From: Muricea muricata
Lineage: Eukaryota > Cnidaria > Anthozoa > Malacalcyonacea > Plexauridae
DNA: 64,000 nt
Direction: 5' to 3'
NCBI GenBank assembly: GCA_963855995.1
Contig: OY979716.1
Span: forward strand, 86,173,560-86,237,559
The position numbers and the translations under genes are program-made. Under the pieces are notes generated by a model. That model was not told the origin of the DNA. It searched no databases and saw nothing but the letters and a program-made list of their open reading frames with translations. Positions 1 through 10,728 of the stretch are shown piece by piece. The stretch's first letter is position 1, and the number at the start of each line of letters is the position of its first letter.

Positions 1-103
1 GTACCGAAACGATTTAATTCACTGATATTTGCTAATAGAAAGCAACACATGGGTAGTGTTTTAACATCCACAAAATGCTACGAATGTTGTCAAAACTGGT
101 AAT

Positions 104-1193
104 CAGTGGCAAAGCAAGCTTGATGCGAGTGGTCATGCTATTTTGCAACCAGCGCTGACGGTGCAAGTCCGATGCACATGGGGGGGGGTCCGGGGAAAAT
201 TTTGAAATCTAGACTCCCAGAATCGCTATTTGCAGCAATCTGAGCATGAAATTTAAGGGAATATCTTGACCTAATGAAGGGCAAAATGTGAATATTTAAG
301 CATATTTCGGGCAACAAGATTGACAAAAAAATAAGAAAACCCCATTCACAGACACCGGCAGATATTGATGATATAATATTTCGTATTGCCGTGTATTCCA
401 AAATAATTCGTGGTTTTAGCGCCTGATCAAATTTCATGTCAATATTTATATCAATTTCAATGGAAAAATATATCTCAATCAAATTATCTTCCATTTTGTT
501 ACCATTGACATATTATATATTGTTGTAATCACTAGGGTATGACGAGGATAAATATAGTTGAATGAAATTCATAGTCCGTTTAGTTAAAAAGTTACAAGCG
601 AATTTACATGATGTTTTTGTAGCGTAAGCGTCTCATCAAATTTCATGTCTAATATGTATCCCAACTTAACTGCTTTAAAATTTCCCGATCAAATTTTGCA
701 GCCACATTGACGTATTATATATTGTTGTAATTCCTGGGATATGATGAGCATAAATATAGTTGAATGAAACTCGTAGCACGTCTAGTTAAAAAGTTACGAG
801 CAAATTTATATCGGGTTTTCTGGTGGTCATGCGCCAGAAGAGAAGCATGACAAGAAAGAATAATTTTGGCGAAATACGCATGCGCTGAAGACGGCTTAAG
901 GTGATTTAGCCAATAGGATGGCAATATTCCTAATTGGAAGTCATGCCGGCCTGATTAGAGCATGACATGCGGGCATATTTACCCAGTTGTCATGCTCAAT
1001 AGCCTGCATTAAGGCAAAATTACGGAACAGTTCGAAATGGCCGAATATAATGCGAATTCACTTAATTTTAAGGGTTCTTAAAATAATATATTAAGTATTT
1101 TAAACGGCAATTTAATATTTTGAAAAAACGTATTTTTAGACAAAATTTTACTCATGCCCAGCATGACAAGCATGACCGCTAGCTTTGCCACTG
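104..1193. mobile_element. Non-autonomous hAT-type element
   Basis: The left end reads CAGTGGCAAAGCAAGC and the right end GCTAGCTTTGCCACTG, which is an inverted pair with one mismatch. The flanking 8-mers are CTGGTAAT (96-103) and CTGATAAT (1194-1201), an 8-bp target duplication with one difference. An 8-bp duplication and CAG termini are typical of hAT transposons. I see no transposase in the 1.09-kb interior, so it would have moved with enzyme supplied by another copy. Internally it carries a duplicated segment. An unclassified repeat with chance flanks is the alternative. Confidence 0.75.
418..830. repeat. Direct duplication of about 210 bp inside the hAT element
   Basis: Two adjacent diverged units start near 418 and 628. 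Each has a TCATCAAATTTCATGTC-like start, a TTGTTGTAAT segment, ATAAATATAGTTGAATGAAA and GTTAAAAAGTTAC in the same order and spacing. The copies differ at many positions, so the duplication is old. Confidence 0.7.
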
Positions 1194-1201
1194 CTGATAA
1201 T

Positions 1202-1732
1202 AGTCATAATAGGGCAGCTATAAAATTGTATAATATGGCTATTATTCAAAAGAGAGATATACTACAAATAGGAACAGTATTGTAAAAAAAAAACTCACCA
1301 AATATCCAGCGGTTAGACAATAAGTAATTAGAATAAGATAACCTGCTATTCTGAAATGTTTTTGAACTATGCTTCCTCACAAATATGTAATGTTTATGTG
1401 TTAATTGATGATTTAATATCATGGCGATTGCGATATATATTTGCAGCATTTTGCAATGTAAATAAATCAATGTAAACAAAAATTCCTTGCTAAAAATTTT
1501 TTAAAATTTAAAATTCCTTGAAGGAAAATATATATACATGAGTAGTCATAGAGTGGAACATTTACTTTGATCACGAATGTAAACACTACAGGAATAATTT
1601 TTTTTACTTGTAAAAGCATTGGATTATTTTTTGGTTCTGGATGCACATGATTATTGAATATATTATATAACTTATAATAACAATACATCTTTGTCAATAA
1701 AGGTATGTTAACTGGCTGGTTACTACATTCAA
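1202..1732. other. AT-rich stretch, nothing recognised
   Basis: This stretch between the hAT element and the Helitron remnant is AT-rich. The short open frames on the minus strand have low-complexity translations and no motif I recognise. Confidence 0.5.
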
Positions 1733-4475
1733 TAAGGAATTACCAGATGAGAACTGGAGGATGCCAGAACCACATCCATCAGCTGTCAGAGCCACAGTGG
1801 TTGAAAATCATGATAATGATTACCACAGGTTAGTGAACACTGTAGAAAGGCATACACGGTGCAGTCCGGCCTATTGCTTAAGAAGAAAAAGAGTGGACCT
1901 GGTCGCAGAATGTAGATTTGGTTTTCCCAAACCACTAGGAGAGATGGTGCTGATCAAAGAATTGGTAGGTGAGAAAAATAGGCATGTAGAATCCGAGTTA
2001 CATACAAGACGTAATGATGAAAGGTTGAATTCTCATAACAGGGTCATGATTGAAAATTGGTGGGCAAATGTTGATTTGCAAGTTATTGTAGACGAGAAGG
2101 CATGTGCAAGATACATGACAAAGTATGCTGCAAAAAGATAACCCAGATCAAAATCAGCATCTGAGGTACTAAAAGTGTCTATTACCTCATTACAGAATAA
2201 CAATCAAATGTCTTCAGCTATCAAGAAAGCAATGATTCAAGTTGCTGGAGATAGGAATATGGCAGCTCAAGAAACTGCACATATGTTACTGAGTTTGCCA
2301 TTGGTTGGATGCTCATTTAGTTTTGTTACTGTTTGTTTAGAAAACAGCCAAAAGGTTATTCTTGATCCAGAAAATCAAGAAGATGAGGTACTTCAGACAT
2401 CAGTGCTAAAAGACTATGGAGAACGCACAACTGTGAAGAGTAGGTATACAGGATTGTCTCAGTTAAGTCTGATGTAATATGTGTCACAGTATACCAAGGT
2501 CAGAGGTGAGTTGACGAAACAAAGAAATCCACACATTGTCAGGACATTTCCAAAAATATCACCCAATCCTGGTGGTCCTGATTATGGGAAATACTGCAAA
2601 TATCAGCTGATAAAGTTTAAACCTTGGATAGGAGAACCATCAAATGCTTGGAATAATGAGAAGGAAACTGATGAAATGTTTATTAACACTTACAATTTGT
2701 TTCTTATGACAGATAAATTTGCTGAAGAATATGTGTTTAGATATTCAGATAAAACAGACAGAGTTCATGTGGCGCAATGTGGTAAGACAAATGGAAGTGA
2801 TGATGATCAAAGTGTTGATGATCATTATGAGGAGTAGCATGTAGATGATGGGATGTTGTTATGGAGAATCAACCAACAATGTCAGGATGCATGGAATAAA
2901 ATGTCAGACAATGAAGCAGTTGATTGGTTTCAAGAGGTAAAAGCTGTACCTAGAGATTTGTTAAAAAAGTCTCCAGGTTGGATATATAGTCAGAGAAATG
3001 AAGCTGAAGAACTTGGTCACCAATTTCAAGAAGATGAACAACAACCTGTCATTGATCCAGAGACCTTGAATGAGAAACAGCAACTTGCTTATGACATCAT
3101 CACCTCTGAGATTGGGGATAACTCTGAGCCTGTTCACATGCTTGTGTGTGGAACAGCTGGTACAGGAAGACATACCTCATAAGTGGTGTAAAACAAGTAC
3201 TAGGTGCTCAGTGTGTTGTGACAGCAACAACTGGTATTGCAGCCTTTAGTATTAATGGTGAAACATTGCATTCTGCTGCTCAACTTCCTATTCGTGAGTA
3301 TAGGGAATTACAGGGTGACTCACTGCAGCAGTTACTGGTCAGACTGGAAGGTAAGAGTTTCCTAATTGTTGATGAAATGTCAATGATTGGATATAAAATG
3401 TTATCATCGCTGGACAATCGATTGCGTGCTGGCACTGGAAAGGCGGATATCCCCTTTGGTGGTATGTCAGTAATTCTCATGGGTGATTTTGGTCAATTAC
3501 CACCTGTTGGTGATAGGCCAATGTATGTTTCAGGAAATGGATCAGTAGTTAGTGACCATTGACATAGTCTGTGTCTGATGTTTCAATCTGTAATCATTTA
3601 GATCAGGTTATGCAACAGGCTGGTGATGATCTAGAGCTTTCAGAGCTTTACTTATGAGAATGGGGGACGGAAAAGTGACTGAGACAGACTGGAAGCTATT
3701 GTTGGAGCATTCAACAACAAAGGTACCAATGGATCAATTCACTGACGCTATCAGATTGTATTTTGACAAAAATAGTGTGGCTGAATACAATTTTACAAAG
3801 CTGTTAGAGCTTGGGCAACCAGTGGCAAAAATACAGGTAAAACATTCTGGCCGTGGTGCCAGCGCAGCCACATCAGACGAAGCAGGTGAGTTAGAAGCAG
3901 TTTTGTTTTTATCTGCAAAAGCAGAAGTAATGTTGACTTCTAATCTTTGGACAGAAGTTGGTCTGTGTAATGGCTCTTTGCAAACAATTGAGCAGATATG
4001 GTTTGGAGAAAATATGGGTCCCCCAAACCTACCAGTAGCAGTATTAGTACATTTCCCTGGTTACTCTGGCTCTGCATTCCTAGGTGCATGTCCTAAATGC
4101 ATATCAGTACCACCAAAAATGTTTGAGGGGATGGCTGATGGAAGGCACCTGTCAAGACAGCAAGTCCCATTGAGATTGAGGTAAGCAATGACAATTCTCA
4201 AGTCGCAGGGGCAGACACTCACAAAAGCTGTTGTTGATTTAGGTAAAGAAGAAAGAGTAGCTGGATGCATGTTTGTAGCTACGTCACAGGTAAGATGGAT
4301 TCATGATATTGTGTTTGAACCTATGACCTTTGATCGTTTGAAAGCAATTGGCAGGAGTAAAGGTATGCAAAAACGACTTGAAGCTGAAAAACATCTTAAG
4401 CTGCTTGCGCAGGAAACAGTTGAAAAACATAGTAGTACAGGTCATGAGTTGTCATTGAATAGTTGTAATGTTTGA
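1733..4475 (+). pseudogene. Helitron Rep/helicase remnant
   Basis: This is a decayed Helitron replicase-helicase. The first part carries the Helitron Rep tail: NTVERHTRCSPAYCL, the CRFGFP motif, RNDERLNSHNR and ARYMTKYAAK. Near 2550 come RTFPKISPNPGGPDYGKYCKY and IKFKPWIGEPSNAW, conserved linker motifs of this family. The PIF1/RecD-like helicase follows: Walker A GTAGTG at about 3150, Walker B FLIVDEMSMIG at about 3360, GDFGQLPPVGDRP at about 3485, and the late motif KSQGQTLTKAVVDLG at about 4203. It cannot make a protein: in-frame stops lie at 2139, 2475, 2835 and 4182, one frameshift falls just after Walker A (about 3170), and another lies between 3562 and 3654. The HUH part of Rep is missing on the left, so the copy is 5' truncated. 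The call is confident; the element ends were not located. Confidence 0.9.
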
Positions 4476-5291
4476 GTATGTGTGGTACTGGGCACATAGA
4501 CTGCTTTCGAGGTTAATTTGCCTGTTACCAGAGACAATATCAGAGGTGTATGTGTACAAATAAATGCAAGTTTCAAATAGGAAATTTTTACAGAAACATG
4601 CCCTGAATATCTACACCTTTGTTTAGGGGGTTTTTGAGGAGGGCAGACAGTACATATAGTGGTGTATCTGAGCGAAACGCCCCGCAGGTGTGTACATCAT
4701 TGCTTGCAAGGTTGGCCTTAAAAAGCCATCAGGGTGAGGCCAGGTTTTTCTGTTTTCGGCAAGTACCTAGAAATATGTATATGCGCAGACTGACCATAGT
4801 TGGTTACGTACAATTAACCTAACACGGCAATCTCGATCACAGAGCTCAGTGCGTACATTGCGTAGGAAGGGATCGCATGCTCATGGAACAGAATTACTAA
4901 CATGGCGGTCAGACAATATTCACGTAACACGTTTAGTGCGGCTTTTTTAATGGCTGAGAGACACCACGAATTGATGATTACTCTGTGATATGGAGTATAC
5001 ATAGTGCATTAATTTAATCTCTGCCAGAAACATAGTCATTGCCTGTTACCTAGACATAATATTCATATTATGTTTTTGAAGTTGGCTTGACTCGATCAAG
5101 GTTGTCGTCTTGACGTATGCAGTATGTTGTGACATCAATCATATATTATAAGTTTTAATAAAAGTTTTACTACTAATAATACTTTGTATCTTTAAAAGTG
5201 TAAAAACTTTAGCAGTATTATATTAAGGTAAGTTCATTTTTTTAAAATAATATACTATTTACAAGTTCACATCATTGTGCGTGGATGATGC
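4476..5291. other. Non-coding, no feature recognised
   Basis: Between the Helitron remnant and the hAT element there is AT-rich sequence with short unrelated open frames only. A Helitron 3' end may lie here, but no hairpin followed by a convincing CTRR end was identified. Confidence 0.4.
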
Positions 5292-5309
5292 GTGTAATCC
5301 AGTGTGACC

Positions 5310-5380
5310 AGATTTTTTCAGAGGCAATTACCACATCCGGCCACATAAAATTACTACATTGGGCAAAAAATTACCATGGT
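5310..5380. promoter_or_regulatory. Sub-terminal AATTACCAC repeats, left end of hAT
   Basis: Three or four variants of AATTACCAC or AATTACTAC follow the left terminal repeat. A matching cluster on the right (about 8180-8235) includes two copies flanking ACGGTAGTAAT. Arrays of short sub-terminal words are the usual transposase-binding layout in hAT elements; the function here is inferred. Confidence 0.5.
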
Positions 5381-5509
5381 ATTTCTTACCAGCGGATCAG
5401 TTAATTAATCATCTCCACCCTTATGATAACTTTACTAAAGCCTTAAAAATATCAATATAATTTAAATAAACCCAAAGTCATGTCTGTTCTGGGTATAATT
5501 GTCATAATT

Positions 5510-7939
5510 TAAGTGGTCTCTTCCGTGAGTTCTGGATCATCACCGTAGATAGCTTCAACATTAGTGTAAATGTCTTTGGTACATGCGCAGAGCATCTCTG
5601 CAGATGGCTGAAATTGCACACACGACTCTGACAAGTGTCTGACACCGTCCTTGGCAAAAATTAGGGATGCAACTCCCTCCGTGGAAAATCTATTTCGATG
5701 CGTAGTCTTGATCTAGTGTACTTGAGAAAACACACGTTCACAGTCAGCATTGCTGACAGGAATGCATAACATTGCTTTGGCAAAAGCACCAAGAACCTTG
5801 TAGTTTTCTTTAGATGCCACTTTTGCCCAGAATTCGTCTGTAGGAGACGTAGTACAACTGTCAGCCAGTTCTGCTATTTCTTCATCAAACACTAACTGTC
5901 TCCACTCGTGATCCAGACACTGTAGCTTCTCTGCAGGCACAACGTTTGGAAATTTAGAAGCTAGATTGGAAATGCTTGCAATTGTTTCTGAAATGGCTGT
6001 CTGTGGATCCAAGAATTTTAAATCTTGAATGACTGGATTATTAAGAGGTAACCTCATCTTTAGTTGGACACAAAGTGCTATCAAGAACTGCTTGCATCTC
6101 TGAAAGCATTCCATTATCTTCTCTTTTGCCACTCCTGTGAAGCTGTTTGTGACCAGTAATCTGGATGCTTCAACTCCCATATACAATTGTGTCAGGAGTA
6201 GATGATTTGCAGCATTGGCAGGGTCAATCAAAACAACATCACCTTTGAGAAGGACTGGCTTAATAAAACAGGCGAGGATTGCTTTGTATGCTAATGAACA
6301 ATTCGAATAGAGCTTGTGGATGGCCGGTGACTGACATTGAAATGTTATATTAAGCTTGTTGACCACTGGAATTATATAGCTCAGAAATGCAAAATATAAT
6401 TTGGAGATGGGATCTGAAAATTGGTTGTGTAGGAACTGAGACGCTTGTAGCCGGTCAACCAGGTATTGAGAGGTAAAAAATAACTTTAAAGTATCCCATT
6501 GGGATAGAATTCGCTTCACACCAGAACCAAAGGAGAGCCATCTTATGCTATAGAATCGCAACATGTGATAATGCTGTGATTCAGTGAAATCTTGAAACTC
6601 TTTGAATTCATTGCATCGCTTGCTTGAAAATGCAAAATAGTTGTATGACTCTTTGACAATTTGCTTGCACATGAGTGGCAAGCACACTTCATGGTTAAGC
6701 AGTGGGGATTGGCTTTAATTATGTGGCTGACAATACTGTTGTTTCCACCAAAAATAACATTGGTTGTGTCAGCAGCAAAACCAACTAAGTCATATCAAGA
6801 CCATGTTTAGCAAGATCAGTCTCCAATGCATCAAAAAGTCCTGCTGCTGTTTCATCATTAACAGGAATAAGGTTCAACAATCTAGTGTCAACTTTCATAA
6901 GTTTCTCACAGAAAAACTTAATTACAATAGCCATGCATTTTACTGTTTATCAGTTGTCTCATCAATTATCAATGAAACATGTTTCCCAGTAGCCTGAATA
7001 TTCTTTTGTAGCTCATTCTTAAACTCTTTGGCAAGGACATTGTATGTCATTGCAGCTGCTTTTGTTCTTTTGCAAGAAAATGCTTTTGCAATTGCAGAGT
7101 CGTAAAATGTCTCTTTTATCAATTCTGATAAATGATCCATTAATTGAAATGATAAGTTATGCTCTGCAAGAAAAGCACAAAACTTAAGTTCTGCTTTTTT
7201 GGTTTCATCAGGCAGGGTTGATGGTTGTTGAAAAAACTTGGAAAGCTATATAAGCAAATTAAAACAATTTTAAAACAATTGCAATATTTTTCCAATTCAC
7301 TATCTATTCAATTTGAAATCTGTCACCACTGACCATTTATGTTAAAACAGTCCAGATCAAAATAGTTTACATTAAATATTTTCAGACTTCAGTTGTATAT
7401 TAATGTATGTGAACCATGAAGCATATCATTTTCAATAACACTACACCATAATCAGCTGGAGGCCACTTTAGTGTAAAATATTTTTGGTGTACCTTAGAAG
7501 TTCCAGTGGTAGTTTTCATCATAGCAAGATGTATGGAGCTTTTACCATGCACGCGAATGGTTGCGAGTCTAGCTTGAATTGTTCATCCACAGACTTTACA
7601 AAACACCAGAGTCCCTGAGGCATAATTTTTTGCCCGAGAAAGCCATTTTGAAAACCCAGGTTTTGATTCCCAGGTGTTGCGAAACTTTTGGGCATGATTG
7701 TTTGTTGGATCTGAAGACTTTTTTGCTTTCTTGGTAGTTGGCTGATCATCATGGCAATCATTGCCTTTATCGTTTTCTCTGCTGTTAGTTTCATCATCAC
7801 ACTCCTTTGTGATTTGACTACTATCGGATTCATCGTCTTCAATCAGTTCAATGTCTTCAATCAGACATGAGCTCAAATGTCCGAACATTATTTCCGGATT
7901 TCCAAGGTGACTTTTTTTCTTTGCATAACAATATGACAA
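5510..7939 (-). pseudogene. hAT transposase (BED finger, RNase H fold, hATC dimerisation)
   Basis: Read on the minus strand, the N-terminal part (7583-7939) has an acidic/basic linker and then a BED-finger start: FRNTWESKPGFSKWL and FCKVCG. The catalytic core begins at about 7140 with HLSELIKETFYDSAIAKAFSC and ends its first block at SLIIDETTDKQ, where the D of the catalytic triad is expected. It continues through a region with shifted frames to 6687-5713. The C-terminal hATC dimerisation block is visible as GAFAKAMLCIPVSNADCERVFSQ, followed after a stop (5713) by frame that continues to about 5510. Several stops and at least two frameshifts break it. The enzyme would have cut and rejoined the surrounding element, but this copy is inactive. 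Confidence 0.88.
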
Positions 7940-8257
7940 CTATAATTAGCTTTTTTGCCAAAATTGCAAAACTGCGCCAATAAAGCTGACCGCTGACAAG
8001 TCGAATGCCTTCGGAATAGTCCGTAAGTACACTCGTAAGTACGACTTCCGATCCGCAAGACCAATTGATAAATTATTTTTTGCCAAAAAAGGAAAAACTA
8101 GACAGCAAGTGATTTGAAGTTTTATGATTTTAACTATTTTTAGATTATTTACCACAATTTACTTAAAATTTTTAAAAAATTACCGTAGTAATTACCACAA
8201 ATTTTAAATTACCACGGTAGTAATGAAATTACCACATCTGGTCACACTGGTGTAATC

Positions 8258-9489
8258 ACTCGCATCATCCATGAAGATACAAAGCGCACGAAAATTTTTT
8301 TGTTGCTGGCAAGTCTAGACTGGTATGTTTTTCCCCAAAAATGTTTACTTGTCTATTTAAATATTAAAAAATATCTTTGACCAAAACATAGTTGCCCTGC
8401 TATTTGTAGAATATATATTTTGGTCAAAAACTATTAAATTTATTATATTTTGCTCATTCATATATGAATAAAAATTTAAAAGTTTTTGTATTTTTACATA
8501 TTTTTTATAGATATTTAGAAAATTTTATTGCAATGGTAAAAGTTATGTATTCATAATAAACTAATGTAATGCAGATGGTCTAAAATTGTATCTTACTGTA
8601 CAATATTAAGAAAAAAAATCCTGCTCTCATTGTTTAATAGTGCTCAAAATTATATTTTAATTTGCCTTTTCATGAGGAAATTTTGTCATATTCCATTAAT
8701 GCTGCTCTTAAATATTTTATTTCACAGAAATACAGTATCTCACAGGGGCACACTTTTTGAATAGTTGCATAAAGTAAGCTACAATTGTTTTTTTTTTTGG
8801 CCAATGAACATGACTGAATTTGATCAAAGACTGCAATTACATAAAATATTTCAACATTTTACAAAGTTATAACCTTCAATGAATATTTTCAAAATGTTTC
8901 ATTGTGTTTATGTGAATCAATTTCATTATCTACTGTAATTTGGCTACAGTACTGTACCTTATATTATTCCAATTTTAGTGGAGGAAGAGAATATTTTAGG
9001 TATGTACAATATGTATGAAGTGCCAATATTATGCAACTTTGTGGAAATAGTATTATAGCTTAACAACATGCAAGCTTAACTTTAGCCTACTGATACAACC
9101 TTTTTTGTTTTAGATATCCTGGTTGATGATGGTAATAGTTCAATTAGTTAATATAAAATGAGTCATTCTGGAAAAGAGCAACACTTACTATGCCTATTAA
9201 CAAAATTGATGATTTTTCATATTTGAGAATGACCAAAATCTATCTTCATCTTATGGAGGAAGGTTCACATTGTTTTCTCTAAAGGTAGTTGTGAATGTTT
9301 TCCGGAATGACCCATGATAAGTTGTTTTGTTTAAGAACTTCAATATGTTGTCAGTGTCGGTAGCACACAAAAGCATCAGCAAGAAGAAAAATACAACAAC
9401 CTAAACAATACCAAAGATTCCACGTTTGGGGGTCTCATATTGTTGGGCGGTGAGTGGAAAATTTTGCTGCTAGCTGATTTTGTCCCCGA
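8258..9489. other. Non-coding, no feature recognised
   Basis: AT-rich sequence with no open frame of note and no repeat that I could pair. It begins with CGCATCATCCA, the right arm of the palindrome into which the hAT element inserted. Confidence 0.4.
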
Positions 9490-9491
9490 GC

Positions 9492-9543
9492 CAACAGCGC
9501 AAAACGCTGTTCCGGGCGTAAGCCCGGGGCGAGGGTTACTAAT
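9492..9543 (+). other. Two adjacent hairpins ending in CTAA: candidate Helitron 3' end
   Basis: AACAGCG-caaaa-CGCTGTT is followed directly by CCGGGC-gtaa-GCCCGG, then eleven bases and CTAA before a T. A GC-rich hairpin about ten bases upstream of CTRR and then T is how Helitron 3' ends look. GGGGCGAGGG also recurs at 10381. No partner 5' TC end was found, so this is inference. Confidence 0.4.
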
Positions 9544-10384
9544 TTCGTATTAGCGGAGTTCAAAGTCGTTGCTCGTGGTAGTTAGGTAGTAAAAATGGTA
9601 TGTCATGACGTCATCCTCACTGATCTCAACAATATGGCGGACTATCATGAATGGCTAACACTCATTGGCCAGATTTAAAATTTATTGTTGATTGATTGAT
9701 CACGAATTCAAGTTATTCAACTGTCAGCAAATATTTAACTTTAGTTGGCTTTTTGCACTATAATATTTTGTATTTTTGCAAAAAGTTTTGGGAGCTTTAA
9801 CAACAATTTATTGTTGTAAAAATAAAATAAAAAGCATTTATCAGGTCAACAAATATGGAGTCAAGCAAGCAGCGAAAGGAAAACAAGGAAGCAGAACATT
9901 TAGCAAGGTGAAACGAGCGTAGACGACGACAAAGGCTCGAGGAGACTGCCGAAGAAGATTGAAGAGATATTAATTCGGGGAAAATACAGAGAAGCGTCAA
10001 CAATTGACTATGATGTGAAACACAAGGCAAGTTTGTTGATAATGCATATTTATACTTGTGTTTTAATGCTTTATAAAGGCTGGCATAGCCGTACTCATCC
10101 AGTCTATTCACTGTTTAAATTCCCGAGTAAGTTTATGTTTTGTAAATGCAAGACTGTCTTTATACCAAATTTAAGCTTACATTAAGCGTAATAACATACC
10201 GATGACAAATGTTGTGCCATTTAAAAAAATTGTCAATAAAACAAGGATTAAAAACTCAATATTTTGTCATTTTAAAAAAGTATACAGAAAGAATACCAAT
10301 TGCCGTGTTGCTATGACAACAACCTATCTCAGTACTTCATGTAATTCCAAACATTTAGCTGCATGCTCTTAGTCTTAGTTAGGG

Positions 10385-10416
10385 GCGAGGGGTTGCTGCA
10401 TGCATGTATTTCTAGT
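10385..10416 (+). repeat. 32-bp direct repeat, copy 1 (copy 2 at 15319-15350)
   Basis: GCGAGGGGTTGCTGCATGCA, followed by TGTATTTCTAGT, occurs here and identically at 15319-15350. The flanks differ. The motif ends in CTAG followed by T, as a Helitron 3' end would, and TGCATGCA is palindromic. The two copies bracket the micro-exon gene. Confidence 0.65.
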
Positions 10417-10728
10417 AATTTACAGTATATTGTCTGGTAAAATGTTTAAATATACAGTAGTGAGATTTTACAGCAGATGTTTACAGGATTTTACCAAATA
10501 TCTTTAGCTATCATGAATTATTTAGAAGAAAGGGATGCATGTAAGTTTGCTGTATGATAAATTTAGTATATATTAATATCATCCCATTTCAGATAAAATG
10601 GTTCTAAATGATATACCTTTTTTGTATATGATGAATTAAACACTTTGTTAAATTTTAACCCGGGATTAGCCCTAACCTAGCTTTTAACAACCGGCCCTAA
10701 TTAAGTTCCTACATGTACTTCATTCCAG

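Larger units (their letters stand above)
5300..8249 (-). mobile_element. hAT transposon, complete ends
   Basis: The ends are CAGTGTGACCAGA (5300-5312) and TCTGGTCACACTG (8237-8249), a perfect inverted pair. Both sides are flanked by the identical 8-mer GTGTAATC (5292-5299 and 8250-8257). That is the hAT signature. Sub-terminal AATTACCAC-like words recur at both ends (about 5325-5375 and 8180-8235) and look like transposase binding repeats. The interior carries a broken transposase on the minus strand. The whole element is 2950 bp, a normal size for hAT. Confidence 0.93.

Noticed and set aside
9797-10111. Minus-strand 104-codon frame
   Set aside because: It is the antisense of the basic first exon at 9854 and has no family match.
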